Assembly: GCA_034401795.1 (NCBI GenBank)
Contig: JAVVLW010001268.1
Span: 1 to 64,000 of the forward strand
From: Chaetoderma sp. LZ-2023a
Taxonomy: Eukaryota > Mollusca > Caudofoveata > Chaetodermatida > Chaetodermatidae
Direction: 5' to 3'
DNA: 64,000 nucleotides
Positions 1 through 11,480 of this stretch are shown in pieces (within the stretch, counting starts at the first letter, position 1; every line of letters starts with the position of its first letter). The position numbers were made by a program, and so were the translations under genes. Under the pieces are notes generated by a model, which worked only from the letters and a program-made list of their open reading frames with translations, did no database searches and was not told where the DNA came from.

Positions 1-483
1 CAATTAGTATCAAATCTCTACCAAGTAGTAATCGCTTTAAATAATTATTATTTTGACAATAATTTTACTGAATGTTGTTGCTGTCATTGATAGCAATAAC
101 TGTCATGCAAATTATTGTCAAAATATATATATAAGTTTTTCTTCTGAAAATTGACACAGTTGCGCTGAACAGTATTGTAATGCAGGCCGTCGAATGTACT
201 GCCGTGAATAGTATGCACTACGTGCATGCTTACGCTTCCAGAGGTGGAGGACAACTGACTATTTGCACGTGCAGGTGGGTTGGTTTTGTTTGAGAAATCC
301 TGACCTATACAGACAACAGACTAAACGAATATGGCGTCCAATAGTTACAACGATTATGGAGTCAGGAAATTGCATGATGGGTAGCGCTGCATGCTTGGTA
401 GCATAGCATGCTGGGTAAATTCAATAGAAATCAGCAGGCATCTCATCTCGTGCAAAAGGGTCTATATTTAATGGAACACGAGA
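1..483. other. No gene seen (AT-rich flank)
   Basis: AT-rich sequence with no convincing coding frame, RNA gene or repeat. The 24-bp minisatellite begins at its right edge. Confidence 0.5.
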
Positions 484-1325
484 TGTCAGATCGGATAACT
501 GCATGGGTGACAGACTGACGGACTGCATGAGTGACAGATCAGAAGACTGTATGGATGACAGATCGGATGACTGCATGAGTGACCGGCCGACCGCATGAAT
601 GGCAGATTGGGTGACTGCATGAGTGACAGATCAGATGACTAGATGAGTGACAGATTGGATGACTGCGTGCGTGACAGATAGGATGACTTCATGAGGAACA
701 GACTGATGGACTGCATGAGTGACAGATCAGATGACTACATGAGTGACAGATTGGATGATTGCATGAGTGACAGATCGGATGACTGCATGAATTTCAGATC
801 GGATAACTGCATGGGTGACAGACTGACGGACTGCATGAGTGACAGATCAGAAGACTGTATGGGTGACAGATCGGATGACTGCATGAGTGACCGACCGACC
901 GCATGAATGGCAGATTGGGTGACTGCATGAGTGACAGATCAGATGACTAGATGGGTGACAGATTGGATGACTGCGTGAGTGACAGATAGGATGACGTCAT
1001 GAGGGACAGACTGATGGACTGCATGAGTGACAGATCGGTTGACTGTGTGAGTGACAGATGGGAAGGCTGCATGAGTGACAGACTGATGGACCACATCAGT
1101 GACAGACTGATGGACTGCATATGTGACATATCGGATGACTGCATGAGTGACAGATTGGATAACTGCATGAGTGACAGATCTTATGAGTGCATGAGTGACA
1201 GATCGGATGACTGTATGAGTGACGGACTAGCGGACCGACCGACCAAATGAGTGACAGATTGGATGGCTGCATGAGTGACAGATTGGATGACTGCATGAGC
1301 GACTGACCAACTGACCGCATGAATG
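484..1325. repeat. 24-bp minisatellite, about 35 units
   Basis: A 24-bp unit of the form GACTGCATGAGTGACAGATC plus four bases repeats about 35 times with scattered substitutions. Because 24 is divisible by three, one frame stays open and reads as a degenerate octapeptide (MSDRSDDC-like); this follows from the repeat period and is not taken as a protein. A higher-order duplication is visible: the run at about 500-700 recurs almost unchanged at about 810-990, including the variants ACCGGCCGACCGCATGAATG and TCAGATGACTAGATG. That points to past block duplication as well as single-unit slippage. Confidence 0.9.
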
Positions 1326-1460
1326 AGAGGTATATCCTACATTTTTATACCCAATACATAGAATAGGGCTATGGAACTGGCGTAGGGGTGTACAATATCA
1401 GGCAAAATCGCTGAAATCGCCTGCACTTTAAAATAAGCCACCAGCGTATTACAAGTGTAA

Positions 1461-4400
1461 CATAAACTAGAGAACATTTACTGAAGTAACTGTAAATCTG
1501 CGATGTATGGCCATAAAGAAATAGTATAAGGCCTCTTTCAATAAAGAGATGAAATAAGGTGTGTCTTCGATGTTGCATGATGAAAGGCAGGTAACTTATG
1601 CCAAACATGAAATCTGGAAAGCTTTACCCATGAATGACCTTGACCCCCCAGGAGATATTAAAATTTTCATTGGAAATTTTTTGGATCTCTCAATGTTCTA
1701 GAATCTGGCAATGTTTGAAGAGAATCGGAAGAAAACTATAGGAGATAACACTGTTCCAATAGTGATCCCATAGGTTTACTATAGGGGTATGTGGCAACAA
1801 AAAGCTGATTTTCTTGAAAACCTTTGATCGGATCAGCTTTAAATTTGAGACCAAATCAATTCACTATGAGAGCTAGAAGTTGACCAAATTTCAAGTTGAT
1901 CGGACCAAAACTCATTTTGGCGGGCATTTTGGAGAAAAAAAATGTGAAAAAGATTTTTTTTTCAACCACGAATTCATTTTTGCAAAAAGAAATTTGGTCA
2001 CTTTGACCACAAAAGGTGCGCTTGGTCGCCATATTTGGGCAAAAAAAATTTACAAAATTTTTTTTTTTTTAATTTTTCACCCTGAGTTCATTTCTGCAAA
2101 AAACGAAAACGTATTTTTGCCAAAATATTTTCCATGGCGGCCATTTTGAAAAAAATATTTTTTTCAAAAATAATCATCAGTGGCAACATCCTACCCAAGT
2201 ATGGGGGTGCTCCGATCAAAACTCTAGGTTTAGTAGCACTTCAAACATTCATTTGAAATCCCCATACATTTCCTATGGGAGTTTTTGCCATGCATTATGG
2301 GGTCAAAGGTCTGGCGGCCATTTTGAAAAAAAATAATTTTCAAAACCAAATGGCCAGTTGTAACATCCTCAGCAAGTATGGTAGTGATCCGATCAAAACT
2401 CTGGCTGTAGTACCACTTCAAAGATCAATTTTGAACATCCCCATACATTTCCTATGGGAGTTTTTGCCAACTCAAGGGCAGATAACTCAAAAGCTAGTGG
2501 GCGGAGCCAAAATAACAGTAATAGCCATCGATTGTGGCATGGGCCCCTGAGGTTGACCAAGTTTGGAGTTGATCGGATGAAAACTCTAGGAGGAGATGCG
2601 GTCTAAACTTTTGAAGGCAGAATAAGTATAATAATAACTAGAGAACATTTACTGAAGTAACTGTAAATCTGCGATGTCTGGCCATGAACAAATAGTATAA
2701 GGCCTCTTCTAATAAAGAGATGAAATAAGGTGTTTCTTCGTACATGATCTTTGAAGTTTCATGATGCAAGGGAGGTAACGTATGCCAAGCATGAAAACTG
2801 GAAAGCTTTACTGGTGAATGACCTTGACCCCAAGGGAGATGTTAAAATTTTCAATGGAAATTTTTTAGATCTCTAAATGTTCTAGAATCTGGCCAGGTTT
2901 GAAGAGAATTGGAAGAAAACTATAAGAGATAACACTGTTCCAATATTGCTCCCATATCTTTACTATGGGGATATCCGGCAACGAAAAGCTAATTTTCTCG
3001 AAAACGGTTGGTCGGATCAACTTTAAATTTGATACCAAATCAAGGCAATATGAGAGATAGAAGTTTACCAAATTTCAAGTCGATCGGAGCAAAAGTCATT
3101 TTGGCGGCCATTTTGAAAAAAAAATTTGAAAAACATTTTTTTTTTTCAACCACGAGTTCATTTCTGCAAAAAAAATTTTTTGGTAATTTTGACCCCAAAA
3201 AGTTCGCCTGGCCCGTCATTTTTCAACAAAAAAAAATTTTCGAAAAAAATCTTTCAAAATTTGTTATTTTAATTGTCATCCTGAGCTCATTTCTGCAAAA
3301 AACGAAAACTGGTATTTTTGCCCAAAATTTTTTCATGGTGGCCATTTTGAAAAAAATATTTTTTTCAAAAATAATCATCAGTGGCAACATCCTACCCAAG
3401 TATGGGAGTGCTCCGATCAAAACTCTAGGTGTAGTAGTACTTCAAACATTCATTTGAAATCCCCATACATTTCCTATGGGAGTTTTTGCCTTGCATTGTG
3501 GGGTCAAAGGTCTGGCGGCCATTTTGAAAAAAATTAATTTTTCAAAAACAAATGGCCAGTTGTAACATCCTCAGCAAGTATGGTAGTGATCCGTTCAAAA
3601 CTCTGGCTGTAGTACCACTTCAAAGATCAATTTTGAACATCCCCATACATTTCCTATGGGACTTTTTGCCCACTCAAGGGCAGATAACTCAAAAGCCAGT
3701 GGGCGGAGCCAAAATAAAAGTATTAGCCATCGATTGTGGCATGGGCCCTTGAGGTTGACCAAGTTTGGAGTTGATCGGATGAAAACTCTAGGAGGAGATG
3801 CGGTCTAAACTTTTTAGGCAGAATAAGTATAATAATAATAATAACTAGAGAACATTTACTGAAGTAACTGTAAATCTGCGATGACTGGGTATTAAGGAGT
3901 ATTGGACATTGAACATGTCTGATGCTGATCTGATAAAAAGTTTGCGTTGTCACAGTTCCAAGATCCATAGTTGAAATTCCCATACTTTTACACAGGGTAT
4001 GGAAAAGCTGATTTCTTGAAAACCGATAGCCTAGACCCTAAAGTATAAAATAATGTGTCCTGATTTGCTGAAGTAAAATTTTTACCAAAATCAAGGAAAA
4101 TGCCATTAAATCTCAAATAAAGGATAGATTAATGAATTAACGGTAAAGGGGAGGCAATTCATGCAGAAAGCTCATAAATTTTTTTGTCGTGAATTACCTC
4201 CCTTTACCTGTTGAAGATGATGTAGTGCAGGTAACTTATGCCAAACATGAAAACTGGCAAGCTTTACTCATGAATGACCTTGACCCCAATGGCGATATTA
4301 ACATTTTTATTGGAAACTTATTAGATCTCTTAATGTTCTAGAATCTCGCCAGGTTTGAAGAGAATCGGAAGAAAACTATGAGAGATAACGCTGTTCCAAT

Positions 4401-6550
4401 ATTGCTCCCATAGCTTTACTATGGGGATATGCGGCAACGAAAAGCTGATTTTCTCGAAAACTTCTGGTGGGATTACCTTTAAATTTGATACCAAATCAAG
4501 TCAATATGAGAGATAGAAGTTCACCAAATTTCAAGTCGATCGGAGCAAAAGTCATTTTGGCGGGCATTTTGAAAAAAAAAATTTGCAAAAGATTTTTTTT
4601 TCCAACCACGAGTTCATTTCTGCAAAAAAAAATGTTGGTAATTTTGACCCCAAAAAGTTCGCCTGGCCGTCATTTTTAAAAAAAAAAATATTTCGAAAAA
4701 AAATTTTCAAAATTTTTTATTTTAATTGTCATCCTGAGCTCATTTCTGCAAAAAACGAAAACTGGTATTTTTGCCCAAAATTTTTTCATGGTGGCCATTT
4801 TGAAAAAAATATTTTTTTCAAAAATAATCATCAGTGGCAACATCCTACCCAAGTATGGGAGTGCTCCGATCAAAACTCTAGGTGTAGTAGTACTTCAAAC
4901 ATTCATTTGAAATCCCCATACATTTCCTATGGGAGTTTTTGCCTTGCATTGTGGGGTCAAAGGTCTGGCGGCCATTTTGAAAAAAATTAATTTTTCAAAA
5001 ACAAATGGCCAGTTGTAACATCCTCAGCAAGTATGGTAGTGATCCGTTCAAAACTCTGGCTGTAGTACCACTTCAAAGATCAATTTTGAACATCCCCATA
5101 CATTTCCTATGGGACTTTTTGCCCACTCAAGGGCAGATAACTCAAAAGCTAGTGGGCGGAGCCAAAATAAAAGTAATAGCCATCGATTGTGGCATGGGCC
5201 CTTGAGGTTGACCAAGTTTGGAGTTGATCGGATGAAAACTCTAGGAGGAGATGCGGTCTAAACTTTTTAGGCAGAATAAGTATAATAATAATAATAACTA
5301 GAGAACATTTACTGAAGTAACTGTAAATCTGCGATGACTGGGTATTAAGGAGTATTGGACATTGAACATGTCTGATGCTGATCTGATAAAAAGTTTGCGT
5401 TGTCACAGTTCCAAGATCCATAGTTGAAATTCCCATACTTTTACACAGGGTATGGAAAAGCTGATTTCTTGAAAACCGATAGCCTAGACCCTAAAGTATA
5501 AAATAATGTGTCCTGATTTGCTGAAGTAAAATTTTTACCAAAATCAAGGAAAATGCCATTAAATCTCAAATAAAGGATAGATTAATGAATTAACGGTAAA
5601 GGGGAGGCAATTCATGCAGAAAGCTCATAAATTTTTTTGTCGTGAATTACCTCCCTTTACCTGTTGAAGATGATGTAGTGCAGGTAACTTATGCCAAACA
5701 TGAAAACTGGCAAGCTTTACTCATGAATGACCTTGACCCCAATGGCGATATTAACATTTTTATTGGAAACTTATTAGATCTCTTAATGTTCTAGAATCTC
5801 GCCAGGTTTGAAGAGAATCGGAAGAAAACTATGAGAGATAACGCTGTTCCAATATTGCTCCCATAGCTTTACTATGGGGATATGCGGCAACGAAAAGCTG
5901 ATTTTCTCGAAAACTTCTGGTGGGATTACCTTTAAATTTGATACCAAATCAAGTCAATATGAGAGATAGAAGTTCACCAAATTTCAAGTCGATCGGAGCA
6001 AAAGTCATTTTGGCGGGCATTTTGAAAAAAAAAATTTGCAAAAGATTTTTTTTTCCAACCACGAGTTCATTTCTGCAAAAAAAAATGTTGGTAATTTTGA
6101 CCCCAAAAAGTTCGCCTGGCCGTCATTTTAAAAAAAAAAAATATTTCGAAAAAAAATTTTCAAAATTTTTTATTTTAATTGTCATCCTGAGCTCATTTCT
6201 GCAAAAAACGAAAACTGGTATTTTTGCCCAAAATTTTTTCATGGCGGCCATTTTGAAAAAAATATTTTTTTCAAAAATAATCATCAGTGGCAACATCCTT
6301 CCCAAGTATGGGAGTGCTCCGATCAAAACTCTAGGTTTAGTAGCACTTCAAACATTCATTTGAAATCCCTATACATTTCCTATGGGAGTTTTTGCCCACT
6401 CAAGGGCAGATAACTCAACAACTAGTGGGCGGAGCCAAAATAAAAGTAATAGCCATCGATTGTGGCATGGGCCCTTGAGGTTGACCAAGTTTGGAGTTGA
6501 TCGGATGAAAACTCTAGGAGGAGATGCGGTCTAAACTTTTTAGGCAGAAT
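1461..6550. repeat. Macrosatellite: four tandem 1.2-1.45 kb units
   Basis: Four head-to-tail units, each starting with the motif CTAGAGAACATTTACTGAAG: about 1461-2634, 2635-3840, 3841-5293 and 5294-6550. Each ends with GAAAACTCTAGGAGGAGATG followed by a short ATA tract. Units 3 and 4 are nearly identical over the parts they share. They carry an extra segment of about 350 bp (about 3882-4227 and 5336-5680) that replaces a shorter segment in units 1 and 2. Unit 4 lacks about 185 bp present in unit 3. Inside the units the phrase GGCGGCCATTTTGAAAAAAA recurs two or three times, so they were built from smaller repeats. Short open frames recur in each unit but differ by indels and show no domain; they are not called as genes. 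Confidence 0.9.
4143..4207. repeat. Imperfect hairpin in macrosatellite unit 3 (repeated at 5597-5661)
   Basis: Arms of about 20 nt (GTAAAGGGGAGGCAATTCATG and its near reverse complement ending CCTCCCTTTAC) flank a 24-nt loop. The structure is present only in the extra segment of units 3 and 4 and absent from units 1 and 2. It resembles the core of a small inverted-repeat (MITE-like) insertion, but no clear target duplication is visible. Confidence 0.6.
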
Positions 6551-6553
6551 AAG

Positions 6554-6556
<3 letters not shown>

Positions 6557-6621
<65 letters not shown>

Positions 6622-6904
6622 GAAAGATCCTGAGTAAAAATAACAATCTGCGATTGCATCGCAGATTAATAATAATAATAATAATAAGAAAGATCCTGAG
6701 TAAAAATAACAATCTGCGATTGCATCGCAGATTAATAAGAAAGATCCTGAGTAAAAATAACAATCTGCGATTGCATCGCAGATTAATAATAATAATAAGA
6801 AAGATCCTGAGTAAAAATAACAATCTGCGATTGCATCGCAGATTAATAATAATAATAATAAGAAAGATCCTGAGTAAAAATAACAATCTGCGATTGCATC
6901 GCAG

Positions 6905-6954
<50 letters not shown>

Positions 6955-7057
6955 GAAAGATCCTGAGTAAAAATAACAATCTGCGATTGCATCGCAGATT
7001 AATAAATATAATAAGAAAGATCCTGAGTAAAAATAACAATCTGCGATTGCATCGCAG

Positions 7058-7110
<53 letters not shown>

Positions 7111-7465
7111 GAAAGATCCTGAGTAAAAATAACAATCTGCGATTGCATCGCAGATTAATAATAAGTATAATAAGAAAGATCCTGAGTAAAAATAACAATC
7201 TGCGATTGCATCGCAGATTAATAATAAGTATAATAAGAAAGATCCTGAGTAAAAATAACAATCTGCGATTGCATCGCAGATTAATAATAATAATAATAAT
7301 AAGAAGAACGATCCTGAGTAAAAATTACAATCAGCGATTGCATCGCAGATTAATAATAATAAGAAAGATCCTGAGTAGTAATAACAATCTGCGATTGCAT
7401 CGCAGATTAATAATAATAATAAGAAAGATCCTGAGTAAAAATAACAATCTGCGATTGCATCGCAG

Positions 7466-7497
<32 letters not shown>

Positions 7498-7540
7498 GAA
7501 AGATCCTGAGTAAAAATAACAATCTGCGATTGCATCGCAG

Positions 7541-7599
<59 letters not shown>

Positions 7600-7745
7600 G
7601 TATAATAAGAAAGATCCTGAGTAAAAATAACAATCTGCAATTGCATCGCAGATTAATACTAATAATAATAAGTATAATAAGAATGATCCTGAATAAAAAT
7701 AACAATCTGCGATTGCATCGCAGATTAATAATAATAATAATAATA

Positions 7746-7776
<31 letters not shown>

Positions 7777-7948
7777 GTATAATAAGAAAGATCCTGAGTA
7801 AAAATAACGATCTGCGATTGCATCGCAGATTAATAATAATAATAATAAGTATAATAAATAACGATCTGCGATTGCATCGCAGATTAATAATAATAAGTAT
7901 AATTAGAAAGATCCTGAGTAAAAATAACAATCTGCGATTGCATCGCAG

Positions 7949-8004
<56 letters not shown>

Positions 8005-8415
8005 GTATAATAAGAAAGATCCTGAGTAAAAATAACGATCTGCGATTGCATCGCAGATTAATAATAATAATAATAAGTATAATAAGAAAGATCCTGAGTA
8101 AAAATAACAATCTGCGATTGCATCGCAGATTAATAATAATAATAATAAGTATAATAAGAAAGATCCTGAGTAAAAATAACAATCTGCGATTGCATCACAG
8201 ATTAATAATAAGTATAATAAGAAAGATCCTGAGTAAAAATAACGATCTGCGATTGCATCGCAGATTAATAATAATAATAATAAGTATAATAAGAAAGATC
8301 CTGAGTAAAAATAACAATCTGCGATTGCATCGCAGATTAATAATAATAATAATAAGTATAATAAGAAAGATCCGGAGTAAAGATAATAATCTGCGATTTC
8401 ATCGCAGATTAATTA
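6557..8415. repeat. Hairpin satellite: about 25 palindromes spaced by (TAA)n
   Basis: The unit is a constant GAAAGATCCTGAGTAAAAAT segment, a near-perfect palindrome, then a (TAA)n run of about 2 to 22 triplets, sometimes with AAGTATAATAAG inserted. The palindrome is AATCTGCGAT-TGC-ATCGCAGATT, with 10-bp arms and a 3-nt loop. I count 25 palindromes; about 20 are perfect or nearly so. The array sits where a fifth macrosatellite unit would begin, and its constant part resembles the start of that unit (ACTGAAGTAACTGTAAATCTGCGATG), so it appears derived from the unit boundary. Long open frames on both strands (601 codons plus; 279 and 283 codons minus) result from all length changes being in steps of three; no protein is inferred. 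Confidence 0.92.
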
Positions 8416-8944
8416 ATAACATCATAAGGCGATTTGGCACTGGGCCGAACGTCCCATGACGGGATTGTTTTCCGCTTCCAATCACAAATATATTGTTGAA
8501 TTTTCTTATTCTAGCGCACATATATCTTCATATGATTCAATATCAAGCTGTCACCAAGAAGTTGATAAATGAGAGCACGCTAAAACACGAGTAGGAGAAG
8601 TAAAATATGTAGCGTAACATTCACAAACTCGTCGCTGGCAAGAGAGATTTGTTTAAGCGTTATGACCTACTTTGCACCTGGGGAAGTCCTTTTCTTATCG
8701 AATGGCTGTTCCACCATTTCACGAGTCGCAACATACACATTTTAACTAAAACTCATCCACGTTGCACAGTTTTTATGCACAATTCAATTTCAATGATAGG
8801 GCACTCCACATGTAAAATCATTTCATATTCCATTAGATTGCATAAAAATATGCTAAATACGCGTGGAATATTGTAAGTTTGTTATTATTTTTCATTTAAG
8901 ACTATTTTAGATAACCTTTAAATAACATTAAACTAATAACCTCG
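8416..8944. other. No gene seen
   Basis: AT-rich sequence between the hairpin satellite and the gypsy fossil. No coding frame, terminal repeat or RNA gene could be supported. Confidence 0.5.
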
Positions 8945-10720
8945 CCAATTTTTGCACATCCTAACCCTAAGCGTGACTTCATCCTCGATGAAGACACCTC
9001 TTCATTTGCTATTGGCACCATTCTATCACAAATTGCCGAAGATGGAACCGAACAAGTTTTAGACTATGGATCACATACGCTTAACTAAACTGAGAAAACG
9101 TTACACAACGACTAAATGTGAGTTATTGGAAGCCATTTATTTTGCTAAATACTATAAACATTTTCTGTATGGAAGACCGTTTACCCTCTGTACAGACCAT
9201 GCTTCGCTACATTGGATTAAACACCTTAAAAATCATGAAAGCAAAATAGCGAGGTGGCAGGAGTCCCTGCAAGCCTACAACTTCAACGTCGTCCACCAGC
9301 CCGGCAAATTGCATGGAAATGTTGATGCCTTGAGCCAAATAGGACTCGAGGGGAATGATGATGCCGAAGTTGTAGCTACCATATATGACATACATCCCTT
9401 TCCTACATTTCCGGAACTACATCGTGAGGACTGAATGGTGGAAAAGATTGTACATGCACAAAAAACGATCGACACATGCAACACATTTACATGTGGATCA
9501 AGGAGGGGCGGGGGGGGGGCGGGGTTATGCCCTCTCAAAGAATCCATTAACCCATTATCCACTTTGGCTAAATATTATTATCAGTGATATGCCGATAGTC
9601 GACTGCACAGCAGCTTTCTGTATATCAACGATCGCCTCATTATCCCAAAATCATACCAACATATGGTTCTTGAACAACTACATGATAATGCAGGACACCT
9701 GTTCATTGACAGTACAAACAAACGTATTAAGGCGCAATTCAATTGGATTAATGTACGTGATAGTGTTTTGGCTAGGGTGGCTAAATGCATCCCTTGCCAG
9801 CGCTGCTCTATAACTAAGCAGCACATGGCGCCATTACAAACGAAAATCGTAGGCACATTGCGTGAATGAGTGGCTATAGATGTGCACGGCCCCTTAAATA
9901 CGACCGATGAGGAGAATAAATATATCATCGTTATACAGGACTATTTTATGAAGTGGGTAGAAACATTTGCTTTGCCAGACCAAGAGCCAGCCACCATTGC
10001 AGATGTCCTCGCAAGCAATGTCTGCTGCCATTTTGATATGACACAGGAATTACACTCTGACCAAGGAACCAACTTTGAGAGCTGTTTGATCACTGAGCTT
10101 TGCAAATTATTCCACATAGTCAAAACACGCACCACACCCTATCATCCGCATGGCGACGGGATGGTAGAAAGGTTTAATCGTTTGTTAGATTTAATGTTGA
10201 CTAAGGAAACACACCTTGATTGTCAGGATTGGGATCTTCGGCTCCCATATGTACTCCTGCCATACTGAACTTCTGTCCATTCTAGTACCGGTTTTACCAA
10301 TGCAAAATTAATGTTAGTCCACGAGTTAGCCTTACCCTTGGACGTAGCCATGCCCAGGATATCAGGAGAAATAAACTCACTGTCCCTAAACATTGAACCC
10401 ATGCGCCAATAGATAGAACAGGTGCATGAGCTCGTACATGACACCTTTCCCACCATACATCAACATCAAAAGATGTGGCATGACCGCCAAATACACAGGA
10501 ACCCATATGAGGCTGGTAAGATAGTCTGGGTTCACGACTCCCGACACTCCACAAATGTGCCCAGTAAATTAAGTTACAAATGGAAGGGCCCCTATCAAGT
10601 GATAGGTAGGAAGTCAGGCATGACCTACCAGCTTCATGCCTGAGATGGCTTGACCTCAGTCATCCACTTCAATTGGCTTAAGCCCTGCATTGGTGCTGAC
10701 ACAGAGCCTGGACTTGGCTC
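8945..10720 (+). mobile_element. Ty3/gypsy retroelement fossil (RNase H and integrase part of pol)
   Basis: Recognisable pol pieces occur in the usual Ty3/gypsy order. First comes the end of reverse transcriptase with RNase H (about 8945-9350; FILDEDTSSFAIGTILSQ, YGRPFTLCTDHASLHWI, HQPGKLHGNVDALS). Next is the integrase zinc-binding region (about 9660-9865; HDNAGH and CIPCQRC) and the integrase core (about 9870-10265; DVHGPL, LHSDQGTNFES, PYHPHGDGMVERFNR, holding the D and E positions of a DDE core). Last is the C-terminal GPY-type module (about 10560-10700; YKWKGPYQV and VIHFNWLKPC). The copy is 5'-truncated, with no gag, protease or LTR pair visible. It is broken in several places and looks old. 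A G-rich run lies near 9505-9525. Confidence 0.88.
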
Positions 10721-11165
10721 TGGTACGCTACTTAGCACAAGCAACCAGAGCGATGTTTCTTCGGAAATCAGTATGCCAGACACCAACCCCATCCCCCACC
10801 ACCCACCCACCCACCCCAACCCCACCCCATCCCACATGACGATGCAGGTTAGGCCCCAATTCTACCAACGGTTGATGATGAGGGGCGATGGCTCTCGACC
10901 TCTTCTCCTCAGCTCGGACATACTAGGTCAGATAAGTCGTATCTGAAGTCCTTTATGTCAGTACTGTCCTAGGAGAATGGTGGAAAAGCTGTTCCACATT
11001 CATCTTCCCATTCCACATTTCTTCACGTTATCACACCGATTATCGAGCTACTCCAAGCCAAGGCAGATGCATGCCCTAGCATTGCTGCTTCGCCAGCTAG
11101 GAGAGACGTGATAAATTGCTTGGAAGAAACAGAGTTACCTGGATCCTCGCCATGTTATCCAAAAC

Positions 11166-11480
11166 ATGGGAAGCAAGAAATTCGTCATTTCTCCCAATCG
11201 TTCCCAATACCCAGTCTACCCCACCAATTCCAACACCCGTCCATCCAGTCCAAATGACGTGAACAACATCATCGCTGAATTTAAGACATTCATTGTCTTT
11301 CAACACCGCACTCCCTTACTAGAGGCTAACCAGTTGACTAGTATGATGGAACTTTATCCCCTGTCTAAATCAGCACCCGATTCACCAGCCATCAAGCAAT
11401 TCTCTGACACAATTGCCAGCAACCGATTCGGTGGACTGATTAATAAGTTCTCCAGAAAGTTATTTTCGGCTCGTAACTAG
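11166..11480 (+). other. Unrecognised 104-codon open frame downstream of the gypsy fossil
   Basis: A plus-strand frame ending at a stop at 11478-11480, with a Pro/Ser/Asn-rich first half and a more helical second half (PNDVNNIIAEFKTFIVF and FGGLINKFSRKL). I do not recognise a domain. Its position 450 bp after the end of gypsy pol means it could be the tail of that element or unrelated chance sequence. No start context, splice site or homologous copy in the window supports it as a host gene. Confidence 0.25.

Noticed and set aside
691-1250. Small acidic repeat protein (MSDRSDDC repeats)
   Set aside because: It is the 24-bp minisatellite read in frame. Stops interrupt it at several units and there is no promoter or start context.
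3008-6363. Recurring 66-150 codon frames with VILAGILKKK-like wording
   Set aside because: They lie in the macrosatellite, differ between units by indels, are dominated by Lys/Phe from A and T runs, and show no domain.
6557-8415. CRISPR-like array (regular palindromic repeats with spacers)
   Set aside because: The spacers are only (TAA)n runs of varying length, there are no cas genes, and the sequence is animal DNA.
6654-8459. A 601-codon open frame (and 279- and 283-codon frames on the other strand)
   Set aside because: They run through the hairpin/(TAA)n satellite. Every length change is a multiple of three, so frames stay open on both strands. The translation is only the repeat unit and poly-Ile runs.
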